Of a stretch of DNA of 64,000 nucleotides, positions 28,095 to 37,036 are shown in pieces. The number at the start of each line of letters is the position of its first letter. Position 1 is the first letter of the stretch. The translations under genes and the position numbers were made by a program. A model generated the notes under the pieces. That model did no database searches. It was not told where the DNA came from and saw only the letters and a list, made by a program, of their open reading frames with translations. Source of the stretch: Lysobacterales bacterium (lineage in GTDB: Bacteria > Pseudomonadota > Gammaproteobacteria > Xanthomonadales > SZUA-5); NCBI GenBank assembly GCA_022844165.1, contig JALHMH010000014.1, positions 51,125 to 115,124 of the forward strand, given 5' to 3'.

Positions 28095-28778
28095 TCAGGT
28101 CGATTGCCCCGCATCGAAGCGATAGCCCAAACCACGCACCGTACTGATCAGCGACGGACCGTCGACATCGATCTTTGATCGTAGTCGGCGAATGTAGACG
28201 TCAACGACATTGGTGAGCGGATCTTCGTCTACGCCCCAGACGTTGGCCAAAATTCGCTCGCGACTGAAGAGGCGGCCGGGGGCACTCATCAACAATTCCA
28301 GCAGCGCCAGTTCGCGTGCGGTCAGTGCGATCGCTTCGCCCGCGCGCGTGACTTCCATTCGCTGCCGGTCGAAGCGGATCGCGCCGACGCTCAATACCGA
28401 GCTGCGTTCGACCAGCGCAGGCGGTCGACGCAGGAGTGCTTCGATCCGGGCGAGCAGCTCCTCAAAGGCAAAAGGTTTGGTCAAATAATCGTCTGCGCCG
28501 CAGCGCAGCCCGGCAACGCGATCCTGCACAGTCCCCATGGCGGTCAACATCAACACAGGCGTTGCGATTCGACTCGCGCGCAGCTGTTGGCAAACTTCCA
28601 TGCCGCCGATGCCGGGCAACATCACATCGAGCAGGATGAGCGACGGCGGTTCCTGGCGAGCCAGCGCAAGCGCCTCTTCGCCGGTCCTGAGCGCCACAAT
28701 GCGGTAGCCCTCAGCGCGCAGGCCTCGCGTGAGAAAATCAGCCACACGGGCATCGTCTTCGACCACCCAGAGGTTCAT
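28095..28778 (-). CDS. two-component response regulator, OmpR/PhoB type
   Basis: The 227-residue regulator has a receiver domain (MNLWVVEDDARVADFL, phospho-acceptor Asp in LILLDVMLPG, Lys in YLTKPF) and an OmpR-type winged-helix DNA-binding domain (LTARELALLELL...VWGVDEDPLTNVVDVYIRRLRSKI...IRTVRGLGYRF-like end). The ATG at 28778 is chosen; the frame extends 75 residues further upstream inside the kinase gene without matching the family. It overlaps the stop of the kinase by four bases (ATGA), so it is the partner, although here the kinase gene is transcribed first. Confidence 0.93.
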   Translation of the reverse strand: MNLWVVEDDARVADFLTRGLRAEGYRIVALRTGEEALALARQEPPSLILLDVMLPGIGGMEVCQQLRASRIATPVLMLTAMGTVQDRVAGLRCGADDYLTKPFAFEELLARIEALLRRPPALVERSSVLSVGAIRFDRQRMEVTRAGEAIALTARELALLELLMSAPGRLFSRERILANVWGVDEDPLTNVVDVYIRRLRSKIDVDGPSLISTVRGLGYRFDAGQST

Positions 28779-30337
28779 TCGACGTCCGTTTCTAAAGGGA
28801 GATGCAACTGTACGCGAAGCCCCTTGGGTGCGCGTGGTGTCAGTTCGATCGAACCGCCATGAGCTTGCAAAATCCTGTCGGCGATCGATAAACCCAGGCC
28901 CGAGCCGCTCGGATGCCTGCCGGAGGCGCTGCCACGAAACTGCGGTACGAAAGCACTCGCAAGATCGCCCTGGCTCATGCCGGGTCCATTGTCTTCGACG
29001 CAAATCGAGGCGGTTTCGGGCCCGAGGCGCAGCCCAACGTCGACCTTGCCGCCCTCGTCTGTGTAGCGCAGCGCATTGTCGATCACCGTGGTTAGCGCCT
29101 GTTGCAGGCGCTCGCCATCTGCCATCACCGTGCAGGGAGCCAGGTCCGCGCTCTGGCGCAATTCGATGCCGCGATAACGCGCGACGGCCTGCATTTGCTC
29201 GACTACTGCGCCGATCATCGCAGGCAAGAGCTGCGGTGCGAGCACGAAGGAATAGTCGTGCGAACCGCTGCGCGCTGCATCGAGCAGATCTTGCACCCGC
29301 GCGGACAGGTCTTTCGCCGCATCGTTGATGCGCCGCAAACTGGATTTGAGTTCGACTGGATCGTCGCCGGCACGTAGCGCGATATCGGCCTCCCCGCGGA
29401 TCACCGTCACTGGAGTTCGCAGCTCATGGCTGACTTCTGCAAAAAATTGTCGCCGCTGCCCTTCAACTCGCAACATGGCCTCATGTGCGTTCATCACCGA
29501 ACGCGTGCGCGCTGCGACAAGCTCGTCGAGCGAGCGCTGGACTTCGATATCTCGCGCCTGCGCCAGTTGCAATCGCGCAGCCATCGAGTCAAGAAGCGCG
29601 CCCAGCTGGCCAAACTCGTTGCGCCCGCTCAAGCCACTGCGGGCCTCAAGATCGCCGCGGGCGAAGCGCGAGGCAAGTTCCGATAAGCGTGCGAACGGTT
29701 GCTGTAGATGCGTGACGAAATACCACACGGCAAAGGCACCGAAGAACACCGCCAGAGCGGCCATCGAGATGTTGGCGACACGAGAGTGCGCCAACGCATC
29801 GGCCAGTTGCCGGGATTCGGACTTTGCGCGCTGGCTTTGGCGCTCGATCGCCTCGCGAATGACTTCGCGCATATCCTGCCCGGCCAGGCGGTCGAAAGCA
29901 TCCAGAACATCGCGCCAACGGACCGCCGGGTTACCGCTTTGAATCAGCGGAATCGCCTCGCGCACGGCATTGGCCATGGTGTCGATGTTGCGTTCCAATG
30001 TGGCGATCGTTGGCAGCTCCGGCGACGGCCTGCCATGTACAAGAGAATCGCGATTCGCCAGTGCTCCGAGTTCACGCAGACTCTCTTCCATGCGACTCAC
30101 CAGCGTCATGCGCGTTTGTGCTGGTGCGTTTCCGGTCAGCATGGCTTCGGCGAACCACACCTTCAATCGCTGCTTGTTACCACCCAGAGATTCGTACTCA
30201 GCTTCCATGCCTGAAGCGATAGCCTTGCGTTCGGCGAGCTGCGCTGCGGTCGAGGATGCCCACCAGGCGAACAAGCCCTGGCTCAGTGCCAGGGCACTGA
30301 GCAAAGTAAACGCAATCGACAATCTGGTGCGAATCAT
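28775..30337 (-). CDS. sensor histidine kinase
   Basis: The 520-residue kinase has two membrane segments (about 5-26 and 189-208) around a periplasmic helical sensor part of about 160 residues, a HAMP domain (about 209-262), a phospho-acceptor motif FFAEVSHELRTPV (His304) and the ATPase boxes DNALRY (about 421), EDNGPGM (about 449) and GSGLGLSIADRIL (about 480). It phosphorylates the overlapping OmpR-type regulator. The stimulus is unknown. A start at ATG 30337 is preferred to 30379, because it gives MIRTRLSIAFTLLSALALSQ. Confidence 0.92.
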   Translation of the reverse strand: MIRTRLSIAFTLLSALALSQGLFAWWASSTAAQLAERKAIASGMEAEYESLGGNKQRLKVWFAEAMLTGNAPAQTRMTLVSRMEESLRELGALANRDSLVHGRPSPELPTIATLERNIDTMANAVREAIPLIQSGNPAVRWRDVLDAFDRLAGQDMREVIREAIERQSQRAKSESRQLADALAHSRVANISMAALAVFFGAFAVWYFVTHLQQPFARLSELASRFARGDLEARSGLSGRNEFGQLGALLDSMAARLQLAQARDIEVQRSLDELVAARTRSVMNAHEAMLRVEGQRRQFFAEVSHELRTPVTVIRGEADIALRAGDDPVELKSSLRRINDAAKDLSARVQDLLDAARSGSHDYSFVLAPQLLPAMIGAVVEQMQAVARYRGIELRQSADLAPCTVMADGERLQQALTTVIDNALRYTDEGGKVDVGLRLGPETASICVEDNGPGMSQGDLASAFVPQFRGSASGRHPSGSGLGLSIADRILQAHGGSIELTPRAPKGLRVQLHLPLETDVE

Positions 30338-30379
30338 GCGGCCATGATGCCAAATGGCACCCGGGACGATCTGGAACAA

Positions 30380-30928
30380 TCAATCGGAGAATGGCAAGGA
30401 GCTGTGATGGACCACAATTCGCAGCTTACCATCATCGGTTTTCTTGAATTTCCAGGTTTTATCGACGGTGGTCACCGAACCGTCTTTGTTCGTGATGATG
30501 ACGTTGCCCATGGTGGAAGCAACGTCGCCATTGATGTGAATGCCGGCATTGACGATCTCGACTTTCGTCCAGCCCTTCAGAGCGAAACCCGCATCGTTCG
30601 GGAAGTCGCTGTCGCCGCCGACGAAATACGCGAGTGCGCCGGCTTTGGTAGTGCGGAACGTCTGCGGTGCCTCAGTCAGCGTCGGCTTGAACAGCACAGG
30701 CCCCAGGTTGTATCCATAGGCTTCATCCAGGACCTTGCTGGCCAGAGTTGCTGCAGCTTTCTGGCCGTCGGACGCATAAGTGTTGCTGATAGCGACGAGC
30801 GCATCGCCCCATGCCTTTTGCGCCGCAATGACCTCGGTTTCCGTAATGTTTGCGGAGTAAATGGGAGCGTCCTTGGCCACGGCTGGTGCCGTGACAAGTA
30901 GTGCGATGGCGATGTACTTTGAATTCAT
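30380..30928 (-). CDS. secreted SnoaL/NTF2-like protein
   Basis: The 182-residue protein starts with a signal peptide (MNSKYIAIALLVTAPAVAKDA, cleavage probable after AVA). The mature part matches a family of NTF2/SnoaL-like proteins of about 160 residues with the pattern WGDALVAISNTY, YGYNLGPVLFKPT, ALAYFVGGDSDFPNDAGFALKGW and the ending LRIVVHHSSLPF. Catalytic role is unknown; some homologues carry misleading enzyme names in databases. It stands upstream of the kinase on the same strand, 42 bases before it. Upstream of it lies the heptanucleotide array. Confidence 0.78.
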   Translation of the reverse strand: MNSKYIAIALLVTAPAVAKDAPIYSANITETEVIAAQKAWGDALVAISNTYASDGQKAAATLASKVLDEAYGYNLGPVLFKPTLTEAPQTFRTTKAGALAYFVGGDSDFPNDAGFALKGWTKVEIVNAGIHINGDVASTMGNVIITNKDGSVTTVDKTWKFKKTDDGKLRIVVHHSSLPFSD

Positions 30929-31065
30929 GAACTTTCTCCTGATGGCGAATGACCTCAGGGGCAGAGTCTGGAGAGCAGACGTGAACGCGAGTCCTGCAGT
31001 TCAATGAACACGTGCCCAAGTTTGCGTGAACAGGGGCCGGCATTCTCATGAACTGAAAATGACAA

Positions 31066-31187
31066 ATGGCTAATGGCTAATGGTTAATGGCTAATGGCTA
31101 ATGGCTAATGGCTAATGGCTAATGGCTAATGGCTAATGGCTAATGGCTAATGGCTAATGGCTAATGGCTAATGGCTAATGGCTAATG
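31066..31187. repeat. heptanucleotide tandem repeat (ATGGCTA)17
   Basis: Seventeen uninterrupted 7-base units are counted from 31066 to 31184, followed by a partial ATG. All units read ATGGCTA except the third, which reads ATGGTTA. The array begins about 140 bases upstream of the start of the SnoaL-like gene. Near-perfect identity implies recent slippage; a change of unit number would not alter a coding frame here but would change the spacing in the leader. Confidence 0.97.
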
Positions 31188-31260
31188 AGGACTTGCCTTA
31201 GGCCGCCGAGCCCTACTGGCTTCGTTCCACAGCGAATTTTCCGCAGCCCTGCGTTTCGCG
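31188..31260 (+). repeat. interspersed repeat, diverged copy
   Basis: The order ACTTGCCTTA, GGCCGCCGAGC, CTGGCTTCGTTCC, CAGCG, CCGCAGCCCTGCG, TTTCGCGC follows the 5' half of the repeat family seen at 57755-57840, with many substitutions. It abuts the heptamer array on one side and lies 24 bases after the glycosyltransferase stop. Confidence 0.5.
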
Positions 31261-31283
31261 CTTGCGTCTGCTCACGTCGCGCT

Positions 31284-32426
31284 TCACTGCAGCGCCTGCT
31301 CGATGAGCTGCATCCAATCGTCCAATGCGTCGGTACGGGTGCCCTGTGCCCGCAACAACCGTGCTGCGCCGTTGGCAAATCGCAGGCGCAGCGCCGCATC
31401 ACGCAGACGCATGAGTGCATCGTAAAGCGCTTGCGAATCGCCCTCGTGGACGCTCAGGCCGGCATCGTAGGTGCGAATCAACCTTGAGACTTCGCCATTG
31501 GCCGCGCCGCAAAACAGGATGGGTCGGTGCGCCATTGCGATGCCGTATAGCTTGCTCGGCAAAATCAGACCATCGAACCGCGCTTGAAGGCTGACGAAAT
31601 GCACATCGCTTGCGGCAAGGACGCTCGCCAGATGTTCGCCGGGAACGGGGCCGGAAAACGAGAACCGATCACTCAAGCCATGTGCATGTACGCTGCGTTT
31701 GAGCGCTTGCAGGCGTGGGCCATCACCGGTAATCGAAAAACGGATGCAGTCTTCGGGTCGCAAACGTGCCGCAGCCGCAACCAGCGTATCGAACTCGTGC
31801 GCGCGCCCCAGATTGCCAGAGTAGCCGACGACAAGTCCATCGCGGGGAGGCGCTTCGGACGCCTGGGTGGTGTGCGTCGGCCAGTTGGGAATGGTCGCGA
31901 GTCGCGCGCCGCTCGGCAGCAGTCGCTCCGCCATTCCGTCAGAGATGACCACAGTGGCGAAGGTCCGTCGCAGCGCTCGATTACGCATGGCACGCAGAGG
32001 CCAGAGCGCTGCTCGCGACCAAGGCCAATAGGCAGTAAGCACCTCGGGATAGACGTCCTGACTCCAGTGGATGACATTGGCCCCCAATCGGCGAGCCAAT
32101 GCGACGACCAACAGGTAAAACAGCGGCGGGTCGCTGCTGACGACGACCACATCTCCCCGTGCGACGCGAGCGCGCAATACGCTCAGCGTCTTTCGCGCGT
32201 AACGTGGCCATGCCGTGGCTTTTTCGGTGAGGCGTGTGGGTGTGCTCCCGATGCGCTCGATGACTTCGATATACGGTGCCTCGCTACCCTCTGGTGCGGT
32301 GGACCGGCACAGCGCTGTGACTTCTAAACCCCGTGCGGTGAGCGCTTGCGCCAGTTGCGCCATGAGCACGCCGGTGGGCGCAACGTGCGGCGGCAGCCAC
32401 TGATTGATCAACCAGACTCGTTTCAT
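31284..32426 (-). CDS. glycosyltransferase family 4 (WcaI-like)
   Basis: The 380-residue protein is a GT-B retaining glycosyltransferase. The N-terminal domain opens with VWLINQWLPPHVAPTGVLMAQLAQAL and includes VISDGMAERL; the C-terminal donor domain has LVVGYSGNLGRAHEFDTLVAAAARL, FSITGDGPRLQALK and the family E-type region (LPSKLYGIAMAHRPILFCG). It resembles WcaI-type enzymes of exopolysaccharide synthesis; sugar and acceptor are unknown. No other polysaccharide genes are near. Start ATG 32426 overlaps the mutL stop (ATGA), an unusual partner for a DNA repair gene. Confidence 0.87.
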   Translation of the reverse strand: MKRVWLINQWLPPHVAPTGVLMAQLAQALTARGLEVTALCRSTAPEGSEAPYIEVIERIGSTPTRLTEKATAWPRYARKTLSVLRARVARGDVVVVSSDPPLFYLLVVALARRLGANVIHWSQDVYPEVLTAYWPWSRAALWPLRAMRNRALRRTFATVVISDGMAERLLPSGARLATIPNWPTHTTQASEAPPRDGLVVGYSGNLGRAHEFDTLVAAAARLRPEDCIRFSITGDGPRLQALKRSVHAHGLSDRFSFSGPVPGEHLASVLAASDVHFVSLQARFDGLILPSKLYGIAMAHRPILFCGAANGEVSRLIRTYDAGLSVHEGDSQALYDALMRLRDAALRLRFANGAARLLRAQGTRTDALDDWMQLIEQALQ

Positions 32427-34204
32427 CGGCCGCGCAAGAACAAACGATCGAGCGCGGCTTTGTCGAGCTGCACCCACGTGGGTCGACCGTGATTGCATTG
32501 GCCGCTGCGTTCGGTGGCCTCCATGTCGCGCAGCAGCGCGTTCATTTCAGGCACTGAGAGTCTGCGATTGGCGCGGACCGAAGCGTGGCAGGCCAGGGTG
32601 CTCAGTAGTTCGTTCTGGCGTTCTTCGATCCGCTGGCTGCTGCCGTGCGCCATCAAATCGCTGAGCACATCGCGCAGCAGCGCCTCGATGTCCAGATCGG
32701 CGAGCGCGCTTGGCACGCGCGTGACGGTCATTGCCTCAGGGCCGCTCTGGCGAACATCGAATCCGAGTTGATCGAAGTACTGGCGAGCACCATCGGCGCG
32801 TTCGGCCTCCCGAGCCGACACTGCAATCGTGATGGGAACCAACAGCGCCTGGCTGTGCTGTTGGCGCGTCGCTTTCAGGCGCTCATAGGTAATGCGCTCG
32901 TGCGCCGCATGCATATCCACCAGCACCAGGCCATCGGCATTTTCGGCCAGTACGAAAATGCCGTGCAGTTGTGCCAACGCAAATCCGAGCGGCGGCATGC
33001 TCGGTGGTGCGGATGCGCGCGCTGCGTAGACCGCATTTGGTTCGGCGATCGAAGCTCCCCCTGGAGGGGCACGATACAACTCGGTCAGCGCATAGGTCTG
33101 AGCCGCGACGGCGGTTTGCGAGGGCGCGTTTGTCAGCGGCAACTGGAACGTGTCGGGCATGGGCGCGCGTGTATCCATCTTGACGAGCGCCGGCGCCACC
33201 GCCCCGGCGCGCGCATCTGCCAGAGCCGTGTGCAACGAACGATAGATCATATCGTGCACGATTCGACCATCGCGAAAACGTACCTCGTGTTTTGCCGGAT
33301 GTACATTGACATCCACGCGCGTTGGGTCGATCTCCAGATACAACACAAAACTTGGATGCCGTCCATGAAACAGCACATCGGCGTACGCTTGACGAACCGC
33401 GTGCGCAACCAGGCGGTCTTTAACCAGTCGGCCATTGACGAAGAAATACTGCTGGTCGGCTTGTGAGCGCGCATCGGTTGGCAGGCCGACCCAGCCATGC
33501 AAGTGTGCATCGGTGGTTTGTGCGTTTATTGCGATCGCGCGTTCCGCCAATTCCGGCCCGACGACGCTGCGGAGGCGATTTCTCAGGCCCTTGTCGTCGT
33601 TGGCTGCCGCCGCACTGAGGATGGTTCTACCGTTGTGGTTCAGCTCAAAGCGTACAGCCGGTCTTGCCAGTGCCAGCGCGTTAATCCAATCCTGGATGTG
33701 ACCGAACTCAGTTTTTTCAGCCCGTAGAAACTTGCGCCGGGCGGGAACGTTGTAGAACAAGTCCCATGCCTCGACGCGCGTTCCTGTACGCATCGCTTCG
33801 GCCTTCGGTTGGCTGATCTGCCCCGCTGCCGCGTCTATGCGAAAACCGTGGTCTTGCGTGTGCCGACGTGAGGCCAGCGATAATCGTGAAACGGAGGCGA
33901 TACTCGGCAGCGCTTCACCGCGAAAGCCCAGGCTCGCGACGTGCTCCAGATCATCCAGTGACGCGATTTTGCTGGTCGCATGACGTTGCAGCGCCAGGAC
34001 CAGTTCCTCACCGGAGATCCCGACACCATCGTCGCTCACGCGCACCAGTTTGGCGCCACCGGACTCAATATCGATGACCACCGATTGCGCGCCGGCATCC
34101 AGCGCATTTTCGACCAGTTCTTTAACCACCGACGCGGGGCGTTCGATGACCTCGCCAGCGGCGATTTGATTGATCAAATGATCAGAGAGAATTTGTATGG
34201 GCAC
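32423..34204 (-). CDS. mutL: DNA mismatch repair protein MutL
   Basis: The 593-residue protein is MutL, the ATP-dependent coordinator of mismatch repair. The GHKL ATPase N-terminus is typical: MPIQILSDHLINQIAAGEVIERPASVVKELVENALDAG, DDGVGI, RHATSKI and GFRGEALPSIASVS. The C-terminal dimerisation domain includes GLVLVDMHAAHERITYERLK and ACHASVRANRRL, and no endonuclease motif DQHA..E is seen, as in MutH-type or methyl-directed lineages. The start is GTG at 34204, fixed by the family N-terminus. It follows the AmpE-like gene by 60 bases. Confidence 0.96.
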   Translation of the reverse strand: MPIQILSDHLINQIAAGEVIERPASVVKELVENALDAGAQSVVIDIESGGAKLVRVSDDGVGISGEELVLALQRHATSKIASLDDLEHVASLGFRGEALPSIASVSRLSLASRRHTQDHGFRIDAAAGQISQPKAEAMRTGTRVEAWDLFYNVPARRKFLRAEKTEFGHIQDWINALALARPAVRFELNHNGRTILSAAAANDDKGLRNRLRSVVGPELAERAIAINAQTTDAHLHGWVGLPTDARSQADQQYFFVNGRLVKDRLVAHAVRQAYADVLFHGRHPSFVLYLEIDPTRVDVNVHPAKHEVRFRDGRIVHDMIYRSLHTALADARAGAVAPALVKMDTRAPMPDTFQLPLTNAPSQTAVAAQTYALTELYRAPPGGASIAEPNAVYAARASAPPSMPPLGFALAQLHGIFVLAENADGLVLVDMHAAHERITYERLKATRQQHSQALLVPITIAVSAREAERADGARQYFDQLGFDVRQSGPEAMTVTRVPSALADLDIEALLRDVLSDLMAHGSSQRIEERQNELLSTLACHASVRANRRLSVPEMNALLRDMEATERSGQCNHGRPTWVQLDKAALDRLFLRGR

Positions 34205-34264
34205 GCTGAGGATGGCTGACGGATTGCGAGTGAAGCGGTGGCGTGCTGGTGGTCGCGAGCCTCA

Positions 34265-35155
34265 TCAGGACCAGCCAACCAGAACGACAATGGCGAAAAA
34301 CGTCAGCCAGACGATCAACAATCGCCACAACAAACGCCGCGCTTCCTCGACCGCGGTATCGGCGATCACGCTGCCGTCGCTGGCAATGAATTCTTGATCG
34401 TCGATATCGACACAGGCTCGAGCCGTCGCGCTCAGAAAACCCAGATCCAGATGCAAGAAGCCGTGGCCATGGGTGTCATGATGCGCTCGCCAGGCTTTGG
34501 CGACCGCGTCGAAATCCGACGCAAGTGCCAGTGCCAGCGTCATTAATTGCGCTGGCAACCAGGCCAATGCGGCATGCAGTCGATCTGCAATGTCGGCTTG
34601 ATTGGTTGGCAGGCTGACGCGCAGGTCCGGCGACTGCGCCAATAGTTGTACCAGGCGATAGCCCAAAGCGCCGACAGGGCCGAACACGACGAACCAAAAC
34701 ATCGGCGCGAACCACCGCGTCATTCCTGCGCCGAATGCGGCATCGACCAATTGCCCGCTGCTGGCATCGTCGCCGCTCGGATGCTCATTCCCAGTCAGCG
34801 CAGCCAGCGCTGCGGCGCGGTCGCTCGCCGTTCCTGCTCTGGCAGCTCGGTCCGTATCGACATCAAGGTCGCGGGGGCCCCAGGCAAGAAACAGCACAGC
34901 GACACCGAAAATGAAATCGAGCAAACCGTGCAACGGTGCGTTGAGTACTGTGTCGATCAGCGCCAGAGTGACCAAGAGCGGTAGCAACAGTATCGTCAGA
35001 CCGAGTTCCGATTGCCAAAGCCCATTGGCCGCCAGCCGCTCGTTCAGCCAGGCAACGTAGCCACGCAACCAGACGAAGTCGCGCAGACGCGAGAGGTCCG
35101 GGGCCAGCCAGCCGATGGCGACGACAATCAGGATGGCAAGGAGCGAAAGAGTCAT
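34265..35155 (-). CDS. ampE: AmpE-like regulatory membrane protein
   Basis: The 296-residue membrane protein belongs to the AmpE/CobD-like group: LLAILIVVAIGWLAPDLSRLRDF at the start, LLVTLALIDTVLNAPLHGLLDFIFGVAVLFLAWGPRDLDVD, FGPVGALGYRLVQLLAQ, and a C-terminal membrane anchor (LLIVWLTFFAIVVLVGW). In enterobacteria AmpE helps signal cell-wall damage to AmpD/AmpR control of beta-lactamase. No ampD is next to it here. Start ATG 35155; the upstream frame has no support. Symbol is by family resemblance. Confidence 0.75.
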   Translation of the reverse strand: MTLSLLAILIVVAIGWLAPDLSRLRDFVWLRGYVAWLNERLAANGLWQSELGLTILLLPLLVTLALIDTVLNAPLHGLLDFIFGVAVLFLAWGPRDLDVDTDRAARAGTASDRAAALAALTGNEHPSGDDASSGQLVDAAFGAGMTRWFAPMFWFVVFGPVGALGYRLVQLLAQSPDLRVSLPTNQADIADRLHAALAWLPAQLMTLALALASDFDAVAKAWRAHHDTHGHGFLHLDLGFLSATARACVDIDDQEFIASDGSVIADTAVEEARRLLWRLLIVWLTFFAIVVLVGWS

Positions 35156-35240
35156 TGCAGGCAGGCACGAGGTAAGTGTCGCCAGTATTTCATAGTCGCT
35201 GGTCGAGGACGCCGATTGCCAGAATTTATCGCTGCAGTCG

Positions 35241-35264
35241 AACGGCCGCAAGGCGCAGGCCGTT
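35241..35264 (-). terminator. inverted repeat after fadD, possible terminator
   Basis: A 7-base inverted repeat (AACGGCC ... GGCCGTT) with a 10-base loop lies about 20 bases past the fadD stop. There is no T-run, so it may be a stem-loop that protects or ends the message, without being a typical intrinsic terminator. Confidence 0.3.
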
Positions 35265-35284
35265 GCGGCGGATCCGGTGCACGG

Positions 35285-36961
35285 TCAGTCCGGCTTTGCG
35301 TCCCTGAGTTCACGGCGCAGGATCTTGCCGACATTCGTTTTTGGCAATTCGCTACGAAACTCAATGATTTTGGGCTGTTTGTATCCCGTAAGCTGATCCC
35401 GGCAATGTGCTTTCACATCTTCAACCGTCAGGTTCTGATCGCGCTTGACGATCACCAGCTTGACCGCCTCGCCACTTTTCTCGTCTGGAACACCAACGGC
35501 GGCTACTTCGAGAACGCCGGGCATCATCGCGACAACGTCTTCGATCTCATTCGGGTACACGTTGAAGCCGGACACCAGAATCATGTCCTTCTTGCGGTCG
35601 ACAATATAAAAGTAGCCGCGTTCGTCCATCTTGCCGATGTCGCCTGTTCGCAGCCAGCCGTCGGCCGTGATCGTCTTGGCTGTTTCTTCCGGACGTTGCC
35701 AGTAGCCTTTCATCACCTGAGGCCCGCGGATGCAAATCTCGCCGATATCGCCTTGGGCGAGCAACTTTCCGTCATCGTCTTGAATGGATAGTTCCGTGCT
35801 GGGTGCAGGCACGCCGATCGATGCGGTGAACTCCCGGGTATCAGGGCGATTGACTGTCGCTACCGGTGAGCTTTCAGTCATGCCATAACCTTCAAACAAC
35901 GCACAGCCCGTGGTCTTTTGCCACTTCTCAGCCACTGCGCGTTGTACGGCCATGCCACCGCCCATCGATAGCTTGAGTGGTTTGAATTCCAGCTGATCGA
36001 AACCGGGTGTCGCCAGCAATCCGTTGAACAGTGTGTTGACGCCGGTGATGATCGTGAAGCGATATTTGCCCAGTTCCTTGACAAAGCCTGGCATGTCGCG
36101 CGGATTCGGAATCAAGACGTTGAGGCCGCCCACGTTCATGAATACAAGGCAGTTACAGGTCAGCGCGAAGATGTGATACAGCGGCAGCGCTGTAATGATG
36201 ATCTCCTCGCCTTCTTTGACAGAAGGACCGAACCAATGCTTCACCTGAAGCATGTTCGCCACCATATTGCGTTGCGTCAGCATCGCGCCTTTCGACACAC
36301 CCGTTGTGCCACCGGTGTACTGAAGAAACGCAAGGTCCTCGGGGCCGATGTCAGTGCTTGGAATCTTCTGATTGGCGCCCTGTTTCAGTGCGTCGTTGAA
36401 CTTGACAGCACCTGGCAGATTGAAGGCTGGAATCGCCTTCTTTTGATACTTGACGACGAAATTGACGATCAGCGACTTCGGAAACCCAAGCATATCGCCC
36501 ACGCACGTGGTGATCACTTGTTTGATCTTGGTTTCTTTGACGACTTCCTCGAGCGTCTTGGCGAAATTTTCCAGAACGACAATGGCCATCGCGCCAGAAT
36601 CATTGAGCTGATGCTTGAGCTCGCGCGCGGTATACAAGGGGTTGGTGTTGACGACCGTGCATCCGGCACGCAGGATGCCCAATAGCGCCACCGGATACTG
36701 AAGCACATTGGGAAGCATGATCGCCACCCGATCGCCCTTTTGTAGTCCGAGTTTGTTGCGTAAATAGCAGGCGAACTTCTGGCTCAGATCGTCCAATTCG
36801 CCGTAGCTGATCACCTTGTCCATGCACACAAAGGCCGGGCGGTGGCGATAACGCTCGAAGGCGCGCTGCATCACCGCGACAATTGACGCGAATTCACTGG
36901 TGTCGATGGTGGCCGGAGTGCCCGCCGGATACTGCGCCAACCATGGATGCCGATCGCTCAT
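35285..36961 (-). CDS. fadD: long-chain fatty-acid-CoA ligase FadD
   Basis: The 558-residue enzyme activates fatty acids to acyl-CoA through an acyl-adenylate at the inner membrane. Motifs: ATP/AMP-binding YTGGTTGVSKGAMLT (about 213-227), GYGMTESSP (about 361), DGWLRTGDIGKMDERGYFYIVDRKKDMI (FACS signature) and the final Lys in GKILRRELR. Length and layout match FadD. A strong AAGGAGGG ribosome site precedes the ATG. The gene seems to form its own unit before the AmpE-like gene. Confidence 0.94.
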   Translation of the reverse strand: MSDRHPWLAQYPAGTPATIDTSEFASIVAVMQRAFERYRHRPAFVCMDKVISYGELDDLSQKFACYLRNKLGLQKGDRVAIMLPNVLQYPVALLGILRAGCTVVNTNPLYTARELKHQLNDSGAMAIVVLENFAKTLEEVVKETKIKQVITTCVGDMLGFPKSLIVNFVVKYQKKAIPAFNLPGAVKFNDALKQGANQKIPSTDIGPEDLAFLQYTGGTTGVSKGAMLTQRNMVANMLQVKHWFGPSVKEGEEIIITALPLYHIFALTCNCLVFMNVGGLNVLIPNPRDMPGFVKELGKYRFTIITGVNTLFNGLLATPGFDQLEFKPLKLSMGGGMAVQRAVAEKWQKTTGCALFEGYGMTESSPVATVNRPDTREFTASIGVPAPSTELSIQDDDGKLLAQGDIGEICIRGPQVMKGYWQRPEETAKTITADGWLRTGDIGKMDERGYFYIVDRKKDMILVSGFNVYPNEIEDVVAMMPGVLEVAAVGVPDEKSGEAVKLVIVKRDQNLTVEDVKAHCRDQLTGYKQPKIIEFRSELPKTNVGKILRRELRDAKPD

Positions 36962-37036
36962 CGTCTTCCCTCCTTAAGATGATGTGTGCGGCAAGCGCCG
37001 CGTCGGTGCAAAATAGCCGCATTACCGGAGGATGTC

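Larger units (their letters stand above)
30929..31283. other. intergenic region with heptanucleotide array and repeat copy
   Basis: This 355-base stretch has no supported gene. It holds the leader of the SnoaL-like gene, then the ATGGCTA tandem array (31066-31187), then a diverged copy of the interspersed repeat (31188-31260) next to the 3' end of the glycosyltransferase gene. Every reading frame of the array meets a stop codon within a few units. Confidence 0.85.

Noticed and set aside
31066..31187. CRISPR array
   Set aside because: Units are seven bases with no spacers and no cas genes are near; it is a simple tandem repeat.
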